A stretch of 64,000 nt of DNA from Bemisia tabaci (GCF_918797505.1 NC_092801.1:23374116-23438115), one strand, 5' to 3'. Counted from the stretch's first letter, positions 23,012 through 33,771 are shown. Numbers and translations: made by a program. The notes: generated by a model from the letters alone, not told the origin.

Positions 23012-23394
23012 TGTAAAAATTACACTTCCTCCGCTTTACATTTACTTTAGTTTCGGGGTTGCCACGGTCCGGGAATACCGGGGAAACCGGGGAATGTCAG
23101 GGAATTTTAAAAAGTCAGGGAAAACCTGGAATGGAGACGTTGCAATTGTTGCATGTGTGAGGAATTTATATAGTTGTATAGAAAAAAGTGTTCATAGTGC
23201 CGATAAAGTGTTAGAAAAATTGTGCAGTATGCTACAACATAGTGTTAACAATTTTTTCCTGACACTCGTTACTTTTCCTGACATATCCAGAGGTTTCCTG
23301 ACTTTTTAAAATTTCCGATTTTTCCGGTAATCCCTGATCGTGGCAACCCTGATTCTAAAGTAAATGTAAAGCGGAGGAAGTGTAATTTTTACAA
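23012..23394. mobile_element. Outer inverted repeat enclosing family F copy 2
   Basis: Arms of about 40 bp, nearly perfect (GTAAAAATTACACTTCCTCC at 23016 and GGAGGAAGTGTAATTTTTAC at 23373). They enclose a family F element (23055-23351, CGGGGTTGCCACGGTCC to CGTGGCAACCCTG). A stray family G terminus, GCATGTGTGAGGAATTTAT, is embedded in F near 23152. Confidence 0.75.
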
Positions 23395-23899
23395 TGGAGA
23401 TGTTGCGTGTGTGAGGAATTTGCGATTTGACTGTTGATTCTTGTGTGAAAGTTCGCGAGAAACACGATGGTGCCACTGGTTTTCTCTGAAATCAACTCCC
23501 AAGCTCGCAAAAAGCTCTCAAGTTGAGGCCAAAATGAAGGGAATATCCCACGCTATCCTGAGAGTCCACCTCTTCATCAAGACGAACTCTCCATCCAAAG
23601 ATAGGGAGCAAATACATTGACAGGGCTGCCACTTTATTTGAGGACTCCAAAACTGAAAACACGGCAACCTGCTAATGTATTTGCTCCCTATCTTTGCATG
23701 GAGAGTTTGTCTTGATGTAGAGGTGGACTCTCAGGATAGCGTGGGATATTCCCTCCATTTTGGCCTCAACTAGAGAGCTTTTTTTGAGCTTGGGTGTTGA
23801 TTTTAGAGAAAACCAGTGGCACCGTCGTGTTTCTCGCAAACTTTTACATAAGAATCAACAGTCAAATCGCAGATTCCTCAAACATGCAACATCTCCATT
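23393..23899. mobile_element. Family G palindromic MITE, copy 2
   Basis: AATGGAGATGTTGCGTGTGT to ACATGCAACATCTCCATT, with TAGGGAGCAAATACATTGAC and its complement facing each other near 23600-23690. This is the least interrupted copy, about 507 bp. Confidence 0.85.
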
Positions 23900-24658
23900 G
23901 ACCTACGCCCATACGTCAGAGAAGCGACGTTACGTGATGTAATATGTGATAATCTCTCAGAAGTTGTGTTTTCTCCATCTGCCAACCTCAGTCATGAAAA
24001 TTCAGGCGCATCCGCATAAAAATAAATTAAAGTTCCCAAACACGGGCAAACTATCTCGCTCGTAGGAGAGCAAACCAGAATTGCCCGGAACGAAAACGGA
24101 GTTAGTTGTTTAAGACTCCGGCGGTAAAAAGTATTCAAAACTCGGGGCCGTATAGGCGAGGATTGTGTGCCTGGAAGTTTAATTAAGATGAGTGCGGCGT
24201 GGCGCGTCGCGAGTTCAAGGGACGAAAACGACGACTCCGGCTCGTGCTATATGCAAATTATCCCTGTTCAGCCGCGATACAAAGTGGCATTGTTGTTCCC
24301 TTTTCCTCCCTTTTTTTCACGAGAACTGCAATTAACGAGGTGGGCACGGCGGCGAATTTCGCTTGTGGGATCTCTGTTGCCGCGCGATGAAAAAACTGCT
24401 CTCTTGAGCCGTAGAGCTTATGACCGGTGCAGATTCCACAGGGTGCCCTGAATCATAAGCGGAACTAGCTCTTTAAACTAGATAGTCCTTGAATGTCACT
24501 GGCATTTCCAATTTAAGTACTTCTGCTTTCGTCAAATTCTGTTAGAGACGCAGTGGTGCCGTTGGTTCTCTAGAATATAACTATGTATACTGCCGTAACA
24601 TCTATACTATAAGCTCCAAGACCTCCTAATTTTGCGAAACTGGTGACGCTTAGTTCCA
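23900..24658. other. Single-copy-looking intron sequence
   Basis: 24050-24440 is moderately GC-rich. An ATG frame at 24167-24451 is open but has no supported splice junction. No repeat partner seen. Confidence 0.35.
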
Positions 24659-24972
24659 GCGTTCTACCGGGCCGATTTTCATGATTTTTGCGGCTGTTGA
24701 CGGGCAATTGTCTCTAGATAAGCCAACTCTTTTCAGATTTTGAAAATATGGCCCAGGTTTTTTTATATTACGTGGTAAAGTTGCGAATTCTCCCATATAA
24801 ACAATGTAAATTTATGTGTTTTGTCATAGTTCGTTTGAGCATTCTACTGGGCCGATTTCCATGATTTTTGCGTAAATCGACAGGTAATAGGCTCTAGATG
24901 AGCCCGCTCTAATCAGATTTTGGAAAAAGGACCCAGGTTTTTTTAAAATCACGTTATTAAAGTGAGTGAATT
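24659..24972 (+). repeat. Diverged tandem duplication, ~180-bp period
   Basis: CTACCGGGCCGATTTTCATG at about 24665 and CTACTGGGCCGATTTCCATG at about 24845 head two units. Both continue with CAGATTTTGAAAA/CAGATTTTGGAAA and CCCAGGTTTTTTTA. Confidence 0.75.
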
Positions 24973-25107
24973 TACAGAGTGCTCCGGGACTGCTACCGCT
25001 ATGCGCGGGAGGATGCGCAGTGGTCGAGGAGGTTGCGCAGTAGGTGTGTAGCCTGCGCATCAGCTCTACACTTATCTACACAAGATTTCCGCCGATTACC
25101 TCAAGAC

Positions 25108-25182
25108 GAGCGGTGGCCGAGTCGTCTACGACGTCGGAAGTGTCCACATTGATCAAGGTGTGGGTTCGATCCCCGCCTCCAG
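25108..25182 (+). repeat. tRNA-like SINE head or degenerate tRNA
   Basis: GCGGTGGCCGAGTCGTCTAC resembles a pol III A box of a long-variable-arm tRNA, and GTGTGGGTTCGATCCCCGCC a B box, about 50 bp apart. I could not fold a sound acceptor stem or anticodon arm, so an active tRNA is unlikely. A tRNA-derived SINE head or tRNA pseudogene fits. Confidence 0.45.
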
Positions 25183-25392
25183 AGATACTTAATAATTATC
25201 CGATTTAAACAGATCGTTGTTTTACTGTAATATTTCATCAAGCAGTCATTCCAAAACGCGTCCTTTTGACTTCAAAAATTTTTTTTTTCTTTATTCATCA
25301 AAACCAAAAATTATTTCATTCTATTAAGTATACCTCATATCGAATTTTTTTAGGGGAAAAATAAAACTAATACTAATAGGAGGGTAAAAATA

Positions 25393-25473
25393 GGGCCGCG
25401 AAGCGGCCCATTGATGGCGCGGAGCGCCTTCGGGGGTTGGGCCGCGTAGCGGCCAGGGGGCGTAGCCCCCTAG
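25393..25473 (+). mobile_element. Helitron-like 3' end with stacked GC hairpins
   Basis: Three hairpins in a row (GGGCCGCGAAGCGGCCC, GGCGCGGAGCGCC, GGGCCGCGTAGCGGCC) and a last one (GGGGGCGTAGCCCCC) directly followed by TAG and then T. The last resembles the end of the element at 21978. A 5' end is not identified. Confidence 0.5.
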
Positions 25474-25483
25474 TTTTCTTATA

Positions 25484-26010
25484 TTCCTCGAGTGTTTTGC
25501 TTTGATAGTGCCAAAGGGTTTTCCTATGTCGGTGCTACTATCTTCATTATTTAAAGTTAAGTGTCTTTTACCGATTAATTTCCGCTTCGTCCATAAGGAT
25601 GCCACTCTCTGCGGCCGGCGCGGCGGGCGAGACCGAGAGTAATCAGTGCGACACGCACATTGGCGCCTACAAACCTAACAGGGATACTTCACGCATTACG
25701 CAATGCGTGAAGTATCCCTGTTAGGTTTGTAGGCGCCAGTGCACGTGCCGCTCCGCTCTGTGTTCGGCTCTAATATTTAAACTCGCGGAGTCACCGTTTT
25801 TCAGCTCATGATTTTGGGTGTTTCACGTTGCTTTTACATTGTTAACAAAGGGCTAATTCGAGGTTGCCAACTTCAAATGAACATTTCTCGGAAAATACGC
25901 AAAAAATCCCGAGTTATAATATTTTTTTTTCCTCGAGTGTTTTACTTTGATTGTGCCAAAGGATTTTCCTTTGTTGGTGCTATTCTTTTCATTATTTATA
26001 GTTAAAGTGT
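25484..26010 (+). repeat. Direct repeat pair flanking a palindrome
   Basis: CCTCGAGTGTTTTGCTTTGA (25486) and CCTCGAGTGTTTTACTTTGA (25932) head two units of about 80 bp, both containing TTGGTGCTA- or TCGGTGCTA-type segments and TTCATTATTTA. Family S lies between them. Codon-by-codon comparison of the minus-strand frame shows mostly non-synonymous changes, so it is not coding. Confidence 0.7.
25636..25770. repeat. Family S perfect palindrome
   Basis: GGCGCCTACAAACCTAACAG ... CTGTTAGGTTTGTAGGCGCC folds back perfectly, with GGATACTTCACGCATT and its complement meeting at the centre. A near-identical palindrome is at 54805-54930. Confidence 0.85.
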
Positions 26011-26419
26011 AAAATACTCTTGAAATACCTCTACGCACGACAGCTAAAACGACACAGTTTTCAGTTTTTTTTTTTTTTGCATGAAGGTCCTGCTTTTTCC
26101 ATGTGCGGTCGCAACTGATAAAAGGGTGAAAGTTTATCCCGAGTGAATTTTTTAATGTGTCGTCACTCGTTTTGTAACGCTTCACTTTTTTTCGCTTGTT
26201 GAAAAGAGAAAAACTTTCTGTCGGGGATTGTTGAAACATTTCCCGATTGTGGAACTGCAGCAGTGAACTTCGATAAAGAATTCCAATTATCAACCTGTCA
26301 GATATGTCCGTTGTATTCTCTCTGCTCAACGGAATGGCCTGACAGGGTGGAGGGCTGCGTTCTCGGCCGGACTTTTGGGCGGATTCATTGAAAATTCCCC
26401 TCAAATGATTGAGCCAGTT

Positions 26420-26689
26420 CTGCTGTGCTAAGGAAAAACGTCGTATGAACCTTCAGGCGTTGCCAAATTTCCTTCGATACAACTAGAATATCTTGGTGAA
26501 CTTATGAATGTTTTCCTTCCAATTTTTTAGATAACTTTGTTCTCAATTTCAACTATAGTTCCTGAAATTTTCAAGGAAACATTTTCATAACTTTTCTGAA
26601 AAAAAAAAAAAAAAAAAAAAAAAACATTTTATGGAAAAAAATCTGGCAATTCTCGAATGTTCATACGACGTTCTTCCTCGGCACGGTAG
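26420..26689. mobile_element. Family A MITE, copy 6, with poly(A) run
   Basis: CTGCTGTGCTAAGGAAAAAC to TTCTTCCTCGGCACGGTAG. An A-run of about 24 bases lies at 26602-26625. Confidence 0.8.
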
Positions 26690-26851
26690 CATTGGCGGAC
26701 CCAGCAAATTGGCAACATTGTCTTTTCTCCATTTAAATCTATGGAAATGTATCGATTTTAGGAGGGGTCAGATGCTCCGACAAGAATCGATTATTTAGCA
26801 TAGGTTTAAATGGAGGGAATCCAGTGTTGTCAAATTGCTGGATCCGCCTCT
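26690..26851. mobile_element. Family E MITE inserted at the edge of A copy 6
   Basis: CATTGGCGGACCCAGCAAAT to GCTGGATCCGCCTCTG. The bases GCACGGTAG before and GCACGGCAC after it look like a decayed 9-bp duplication of the family A terminus. Confidence 0.7.
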
Positions 26852-27131
26852 GCACGGCACAGTAGACAAGGTGCGGGTCTAAATCACTACGTTGAGTGGG
26901 CCGAGTTAAATGGAAAGGAGTAACCAGGCCACATTTTAGGGGGAAATAAACACAACGTATTTTTAAGACAAAAATATTGGGGTTTCGGCTACTTGTAATG
27001 AAAGAACCAAATATTGAGCTTTTAGCTGATTTTGTTTTTAAATAACTAGTAAACTCAGGCCATGCTTTGAAAAACAGAGGGATAGATAGATTATTAGAAT
27101 GAGGTTATGTTTTAACTCTTTTTTTAGCCTC

Positions 27132-27297
27132 TAGGCGTGGGGTGCTTTGCGATACATCGATTGATCATCCATTTAAACCTATGGAAAAGGATCGATAGAC
27201 AGGGTGTTCGCAATGAACGCCTTAATAATCGATTCTTTACTATGGTGTCAAATGGGGTAATGTCGATAAATCGATTATTCACGCTTTGCCGCTGGCT
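27132..27297. mobile_element. Family D MITE, copy 2
   Basis: GGGGTGCTTTGCGATACATC at the left; the right arm has CGATAAATCGATTATTCACG and a decayed terminus. GGGTGTTCGCAATGAACGCC marks the centre. Confidence 0.7.
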
Positions 27298-27543
27298 TCG
27301 TTCGATAAAATATTGGGCTTAAAGTTCACCTAAGACTAGTATTTTGAAAGTAGGAAATATTTAGCAAAATACAGGTTGGGCCGGAAATGGCCCTTAACGC
27401 AACTCCTTCGTAAACTCCTAATGTGGGACTGATAGAGACCTAATTTGATGGAACCTTTTACGTTAATGCGAGAGCATAGATTTTAAATGCACTTCACTTC
27501 AGGAGAGGTGCTTGGATATTCGATCCGCTAAGGAACTTCGGCA

Positions 27544-27704
27544 ATGGCGAGACGTGAAAGGTCGATCATCGATATTTCTCCATTTGAAGCCGTGGTAAAG
27601 AATCGATTATTAAGGTGTTTGTTGCCAACACCCTGTTTATCGATCCTTTTCCGTGGGTTTAAATGGCAGATCAATCGACGTATCGCGAAGCACGCCACGC
27701 CACT
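27544..27704. mobile_element. Family D MITE, copy 3 (opposite orientation)
   Basis: ATGGCGAGACGTGAAAGGTC at the left, CGAAGCACGCCACGCCACT at the right, with AAGGTGTTTGTTGCCAACAC at the centre. Confidence 0.75.
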
Positions 27705-27996
27705 GTTGTTAATCCATTCTTGGCTTTGATTCGAATTCCACTTGAAGCGCTGCATTCTTTCTTCCTTCTTCAAAGAAAACAGATTTTAAGATTCCAGAAA
27801 GCCGGCCGAAGCACACTTCCTCACGAATGCCTCTGATCAAGTGAAATGGGACGATTCTGAAAATATTCGTTTGAAGTCGAGTCGTTTTTCGTCCATCTGG
27901 TCAGTTGCATGCACCGCAGAGTATATTTTTTATGGCTGAATGTCGTACATTTGCAGAAACGAATGAAAATGTGGAAATGCCAAGTTTACAAATTAA

Positions 27997-28281
27997 GTTT
28001 TGCCACAGTCAGGGAATACCGGGAAAACCGAGAAATATTAGGGAATCAAAAAGTCAGGAAAAACCTGGAAATGTCAGGGAAAAATTGCTAAGTCTTCTTT
28101 ATTTGCTTTCTTGACTTGGTTTGACGTTTCGAACAACGAATTTTGCCTAAAAACTGTTTCTAATTATGACTTTTTAACCATTTGGCGTGTCTTAAATTGT
28201 CGGGGAATTTTACCAAAATTTGTCAAGGAGAAAGAGGGAAATGTCAGGGAATTTCATTTTCTAGATTCGGTGGCAACCCTG
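27997..28281. mobile_element. Family F MITE, copy 3
   Basis: TTGCCACAGTCAGGGAATAC to TCGGTGGCAACCCTG, with repeated GTCAGGGAA inside. Confidence 0.8.
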
Positions 28282-28289
28282 GAGATTGT

Positions 28290-30437
28290 CTTCTGCGTAA
28301 AACAAAATGTATTCCATTATCCGTTACGTCAGTCTTTACCATGCTTTCTTTATCCTGAGTAGACAAGAAGTATAATAAATAAAATGATTAAAGAGGGATT
28401 AAACACTCTTTTTAAAAACTTGGCTATTTCATTCATACATTTGATTTCCCCCAAAAAATAAGCAGTGAAAAAGTTGCAACGTCGCAAATTCAAGTATGAA
28501 TGTTTTTTCTATCACTGTCAGGGATGAGAAAATAAGCAACTACGTACGCGCTGGGTTGGAGTGAAATATCAGCGTAAATATCTGCCATGAAGTCCAAGCG
28601 ACACAGTGGAAGGCGCTCTGAGCAACTATTCCACCTCGGAAGTGTTTCACAGTATCAGACGTAAATGAAGGCGTTTTAACGTTCGTAAATTGACTGGTAC
28701 CGTGTAGCACTGTGGAGATGGAGAGTTCTAGTTATCGTACGGTATGAGGCTCCTGTTCGGTCGATTGTTGCGAAACTTGTTATCAAATGACATTATTTGA
28801 CCGAAAACGTTAAATTATACTAAAATTTTCAAAATTCGAAAATCCAATGTGGTAGTTGTGACCTGAAATGCTATCTCGGCTCCTGTTCATGCGATTTTCG
28901 AAAATTTTTGGCTGTTTTTGTAAAAATACTTGATTCATCATTTATTATTTTAAACTTTAACCTATTGTTTTTACATGATACCTTTGTTTTATGCATTAAA
29001 AGTTCTTCCATTCATGATAAATACGTATGGTAAAAGTAATTATTCACTCTCTTTCCACGAGGGACCAGTGCTTCCATAGCGTACATGCAGAAAATTCCAC
29101 TGAAAATCATTCTAACGGATAGATTCGCGTGGAGTGGAGACAGAGTTCCTAAAAAAATGAGCTCATAAACTTTATCATTCCGTTTTTTGTCCAAAAAATA
29201 GGACCGAAACAGTATTTTAGTAAAATTCTGTCAATGTCTCAACGCTGAATGCATTTACAGGATGTTTCAATGGTTCAGTTTGAAAATCAGATTAGCTTTG
29301 TTTAACGTATGTGGAATAATTTGTTTTTATCGAAGTAGGCCGCTCCACCTAGAATCGATTATTTATAATGAATTTAAATTGAGAAAAAACAGTTTTGCCA
29401 ACTTGAAATAATCGTCCTAACTTCCCTCCGTTATTGAACCCCCTGAACACACATTTTTTAAGCCATATTCTCAACCACCTACCACGTTCAGAACTACCCA
29501 CTCACTCATGCGTTATCGGTGAGATAAGCGGACGAAAATCGTTGAAAAGTATTTCACTCCTTTTTATAAAAATAAAATACATCGGAAGTTCGAGACGTCA
29601 ATGTTTCCGTGCTGACGAGAAACACCGCATGAGCGCTCGAATGCTGCCAAATCTTCTCTGATGAAATAGTGTGATATTCTGGAATACTTTTTCTCTTTGA
29701 AGTTTAAGGGGAAGAAACAAATTCGTAGTTACATCGAAAACAGATGTATCATGTAAAAACATTAGGTTAAAGTTTAAAATAATTAATGATGAAGCAAGTA
29801 ATTTTACAAAAACAGCCAAAACTTTTCGAAAATCGGTTGAACAGGAGCCGAGATAGCATTTTAGGTCACATCTATCACATTAGATTTTCGAATTTTGAAA
29901 ATTTGAGTACAAATTCAAGTTTTCGGTCAAAATATGCCATTTGGTAACAAATTTCACAACAATCGATTGAATAGAAGCCTCATACCGTACGATCACGAGA
30001 ACTCTCCACAGTGCTTAAACGGTACCAGTCAATTTACGAAAGTTAAAACGCCTTCATTTTCGTCTGATACTGTGCAACACTTCTGAGGTGGAATAGTTGC
30101 TCAGAGCGCCTTCCACAGTGTCGCTTGGACTTAATGGCAGGTATTTACGCTGATATTTCACTCCAGTCCAGCGCGTGCGTAGTTGCTTATTTTCTCATCC
30201 CTGACAGTGATAGAAAAAACATTCATACTTGAATTTGCACCGTTGCAACTTTTTCACTACTTATTTTGTAGGGGAATTCGAATGTATGAATGAAATAGTT
30301 AAGTTTTTTCATATTTAAAAGAGTGTTCAATCCCTCTTTAATCATTTTATTTTTTGTACTTCTTGTCTGCTCAGGATGAAGAAAGCATGGTAAGGACTGA
30401 AGTAGCGGATAATGGAATACATTTTGTTTTTCAGAAG
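28290..30437. mobile_element. Family H: large inverted repeat, ~700-bp arms
   Basis: The left arm 28290-28985 and right arm 29735-30437 are complementary over nearly their whole length. Examples are AAAACAAAATGTATTCCATT / AATGGAATACATTTTGTTTT at the outer edges and CTGTCAGGGATGAGAAAATA / TATTTTCTCATCCCTGACAG inside. The ~750-bp loop has an E-like half (29328-29410), an A-like half (29600-29668) and no credible gene. Single arms occur at 32685-33290 and 37151-37530. It fits a fold-back type element or the long terminal repeats of a DNA transposon that lost its core. Confidence 0.75.
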
Positions 30438-30540
30438 ATAGCTCATGTGGCTTGGTTCCTTTCTGTTCAACGCGGTCCATATATATGTTGGTTTATAACG
30501 CATAAAATATAATTTTTATCATCTATAACATTTATCCAGG

Positions 30541-30900
30541 GGAATTTGGCAACATGTGAATGTTCCCACGACGTTTTACCTTATCGGAGGAACCAAAGGT
30601 TTTCCAAACTCGTTCCGTCCCAAGTCACGTCCCCTCGCACGGGCAAACGAACGCATTTTCCCTCCGCCCGCGAACCGACGCGAACATTATGCACGGCAGG
30701 CTGGAACTCGCATACCAACCCCCCACCGGAGATGGCTTCGGGGTGCGGAGGGTGGAATATTTTCTATTTATGTCACCGTCGTTTAAAGTCGCCGCCCATC
30801 ATTCCTCCTTCAATTTTCCACCTTGGTCTTATCGTCACTTCGCTCCAGTAGCATTTTATACCGGAAAAATCGCGATTTATCGAAGTTAGGTTGCGATCTC
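30541..30900. other. A-like fragment and a GC-richer stretch, no gene called
   Basis: TTTGGCAACATGTGAATGTT at 30546 resembles the right part of family A. 30600-30760 is GC-richer and three frames stay open across it, with no splice support. Confidence 0.3.
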
Positions 30901-31141
30901 TATTGGTATGGTATGGGCATGTGCAGAGAATGGCTGATACCAGGTTGCCGAAGAAGGTGTTGGAGTGGGTCCCACCAGGTAGGCGACGGAGAGGGCGTCC
31001 AGCCAAACGGTGGGTAGAGGGCATCCATGAAGAGATGGAGAGATGCCACCTTCCAGAGGATCTCTACCATGACAGATTCCTGTGGAGAATAGGCGTCGCA
31101 GAGCGCCCTAGCGCGCCGTAAAAGCGGCTCATACATACACA
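30901..31141 (+). pseudogene. 5'-truncated non-LTR retrotransposon: C-terminal end of reverse transcriptase ORF
   Basis: The frame ending at TAA 31119-31121 encodes WYGHVQRMADTRLPKKVLEW followed by PPGRRRRGRPAKRWVEGI. The pattern GHVxRMxxxRxPK...GxRxRGRPxxRW is the well-known tail of the reverse-transcriptase protein in many arthropod non-LTR retrotransposons, downstream of the catalytic domain. The RT catalytic core itself is absent. The 3' end is CATACATACACATA-like simple sequence, and a 14-bp direct repeat TAGGTTGCGATCTC flanks it at 30887-30900 and 31142-31155. That is the hallmark of target-primed reverse transcription with 5' truncation. The same 3' end (CGCAGAGCGCC...) occurs at 43774-43845 and 50958-51053. 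It cannot move by itself. Confidence 0.85.
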
Positions 31142-31155
31142 TAGGTTGCGATCTC

Positions 31156-31299
31156 ACCAGTGGCGCACGGTGGACCGAGTCGATCAGAAAGGTCGGACAA
31201 GAAATTGTTGACTCAAACTGCAAAATTTGATGTTTTTTACGTCACAATTTAAACTTTAAGTGGTGCATCTGGCAGAAAATGTCACGAAAAAACTGATTT
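31156..31299. repeat. Family N left part
   Basis: CAGTGGCGCACGGTGGACCG onwards to about 31299, where family L starts. It matches the first 140 bp of the full copy at 31713. Confidence 0.7.
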
Positions 31300-31712
31300 A
31301 CTGAAAAAAAATTCTCGGCGTTTTTACCAAGGTCCGTTGGTACCTTTACCATCCCACTTTTTTACCAATTATTGGTAATTTTAACAAGACAGACTGGTAA
31401 GCTTACCTAAAAACCGGTATTTTTACTGTTTTTTTTTCAGGTGAGAATACCACTTTTATTGGTAATCAATTCCCGGTAACTTTGCCATTTTATCTCGGTA
31501 ATTCTACCACAGTCGATAAAAGATATTAGCGTTTTTACCAAGGTCCAGTAAAACTATCGAGGAAGTTCAATAATTTTACCGAGATTTCTCGGTAAAATTA
31601 CCAATTCCATAAATGGTAATTTTACCAAGAAAAAACTGGGATCAAATAGAACCCTGAATTCTTGGTAATTTTACCCTTTTCTTAGTAAATACACCGAGAT
31701 TTTTTTTCAGTG
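31300..31712. mobile_element. Family L element, copy 2, uninterrupted
   Basis: ACTGAAAAAAAATTCTCGGC to GAGATTTTTTTTCAGTG, 413 bp, full of GGTAATTTTACC-like segments. It is the reference for the split copy at 8399-9365. Confidence 0.8.
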
Positions 31713-31959
31713 CAGTGGCGCACGGTGGACCGAGTCAATCAGAAAGGTCGGACAAGAAATTGTTGACTAAAACTGCAAAATTTGATGTTTTTTTCGTCGC
31801 AATTTAAACTTAAAGTGGTGCATCTGGCAAAAAACGTCACGAAGGAACCGATGGATTCCCTTTTAAAATATCAAAGTTTTGTGTAACTGAAGTTATAACC
31901 TTTTAAAATTTCCAAATTTTGTCCGAGCTTTTTCCCCACTGACTCGATCCACTGAGTGA
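31713..31959. mobile_element. Family N MITE, copy 2
   Basis: CAGTGGCGCACGGTGGACCG to CACTGACTCGATCCACTGAG. With the partial copy at 31156 it brackets element L in direct orientation. Confidence 0.75.
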
Positions 31960-32116
31960 CGGGGCGTGTATGATCGATTACCGATTTCTTCCCCATTTGA
32001 AGCTGTTGTAAAGAATCGATTATTAAGGTGTTTAAGGCAGGGAGCACTCTGTTTATCGATTCTTTTCCATAGCTTTAAATGGCAAAACAATCGATGTATC
32101 ACAAAGCGCGCCACTC
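31958..32116. mobile_element. Family D MITE, copy 4
   Basis: ATGATCGATTACCGATTTCT to CAATCGATGTATCACAAAGC and GCGCCACTC, adjoining N copy 2 without a gap. Confidence 0.7.
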
Positions 32117-32684
32117 AAATGGATCCCATAGCCACTGTCTTATGATACTACTCCCAGGATTGTAGTAGCTTGATCAATTTCGCTTGATTCTTTCGCGATA
32201 ACATCGTGATTTTGTTCCCAATTTTATGTGATTTTCTAATAGCTATTTTGGTGAAATCCTAATGAAATCCTAATTAATTTTAACGGCAATATTATTGCAA
32301 CATGTAACCAATCACAAGGAATTGAACCTTTGACCTATATCCACGGTGGCCACATTTTCAGATGAGCGATTTTTCTTTAGTGGGGTCAAAGAATTTGATT
32401 TTCGGATTTCAATGGGAAACTCTCAGGTTTCTTAAGTAACCTACGGTTTTGGTCGTTTAAAAAAATATAGCCGATCGACCCGATCCTTTTGCGATTATCT
32501 GACCGAAAAGAAATTAACCCAAAGTATAACCATAAATTGATTACATTTTTAACTGTTCACTAGAAGTTTTGGCTAGTTATGCTCAAAGATGGTGCCTAAA
32601 ACACAATATTTTTCAATTTTTAAAATGTAGACAAAAGCTTTGGAGCTTAACTTTGGTTTCTTAACTTAAAAAAGCTTCTACATT
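32117..32684. other. Intron 1 of gene 1, nothing recognised
   Basis: AT-rich, no open frame of note and no repeat partner seen. Confidence 0.35.
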
Positions 32685-33290
32685 CGTTTTCCACACAAAA
32701 TAAGGAGTAAAGAAGTTGCAGCGTTGCAAATTCAAGTATGAATGTTTTTTCCATTACCGTCAGATATGAGAAAATAAGCAACTACGCACGCGCTGGGTTG
32801 TAATATCAGCGTGATTCTCTACCATGAAGTTCAAGCGACACTGTGGAAGGCGCTCTGAGCAACTATACCACCTCGGAAGTGTTGCACAGTATCAGACGAA
32901 AATGAAGGCGTTTTAATGTTCGTAAATTTACTGGTACCATTTAGCTCTGTGGAGAGTTCTAGTGATCGTACGGTACGAGGCTCCTGTTCGATCGATTGTT
33001 TCGAAACTTGGTATCAAGTGACATTTTTTGACCATAAACTTGAATTTATACTCAAAGTTTCAAATTTCGAAAATCCAAGGTGGCGGAAGTGACCTAAAAT
33101 GCTATTTCGGCTCCTGTTCAAGCGATTTTCGGAAATTTTTGGCTGTTTCTTTACAAACACTGTGCCTTTCAAAAAATTATGTTCAACTTTGACCCGACGT
33201 TTTTACATGATACCTCTGTACTATGTATTAAAGGTTCAACCACCCAGAATAAATTCATATTGTAAAAGTAATTATTTCCATAATACAAGA
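32685..33290. repeat. Family H, single arm
   Basis: AAATTCAAGTATGAATGTTT, GGAAGGCGCTCTGAGCAACT, GAGGCTCCTGTTCGATCGAT and TTTTTACATGATACCTCTGT follow in the same order as in the left arm at 28290. No opposing arm is nearby. Confidence 0.75.
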
Positions 33291-33607
33291 ACAACTTAAT
33301 TTGGGGAAAAGGCTGCAAAAAAACAACAAAGGATAAATAAAACCCGGCATGTTTCAAAATAGTGACAATTTCATTTTCAACTGGAAAAAAATATCAAGCT
33401 TCTCCCTGCCACATTTCACAATTCTTTTTCCCGAAAAGTTCCTCAACTGGTCAGATCTCAAAACCGCCACTCTTACTAGGACTTCGTTGTAAAGGCCGGC
33501 GAGCTGATAACGCCAGTTTGAAAATCCTTTAAAACTGTGCGAAGAGTGTCTGGAGATGATCGATAGGCACAAAAAAAATCTGTTCAGAAGGAGGACTTAC
33601 TCATTGT

Positions 33608-33771
33608 CAGTGGCGTGGCGTGAATTGCGATTTATCGATTGTTATGCCATTTAAACCCATGGGAAAGGATCGATTAACAGGGTGTTCGCAGCGTACACCT
33701 AAATAATCGATTATTTACCATAGATTAAAATGGCATAACAATCGATACATCGCAATTCACGCCACGCCACT
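33608..33771. mobile_element. Family D MITE, copy 5
   Basis: CAGTGGCGTGGCGTGAATTG to CAATTCACGCCACGCCACT, nearly perfect palindrome with AGGGTGTTCGCAGCGTACAC at the centre. No clear 9-bp duplication. Confidence 0.8.

Noticed and set aside
25108..25182. Functional tRNA-Leu or tRNA-Ser gene
   Set aside because: A and B boxes are present but acceptor and anticodon stems do not pair properly.
25661..25740. CRISPR-like or hairpin terminator structure
   Set aside because: It is a dispersed palindromic repeat of a eukaryotic genome (second copy at 54805), with no array of spacers.
25853..26404. 183-codon minus-strand open frame, the longest of its strand here
   Set aside because: It spans a repeat whose other copy (25484-25560) differs mostly at non-synonymous sites, and it has no splice signals or domain.
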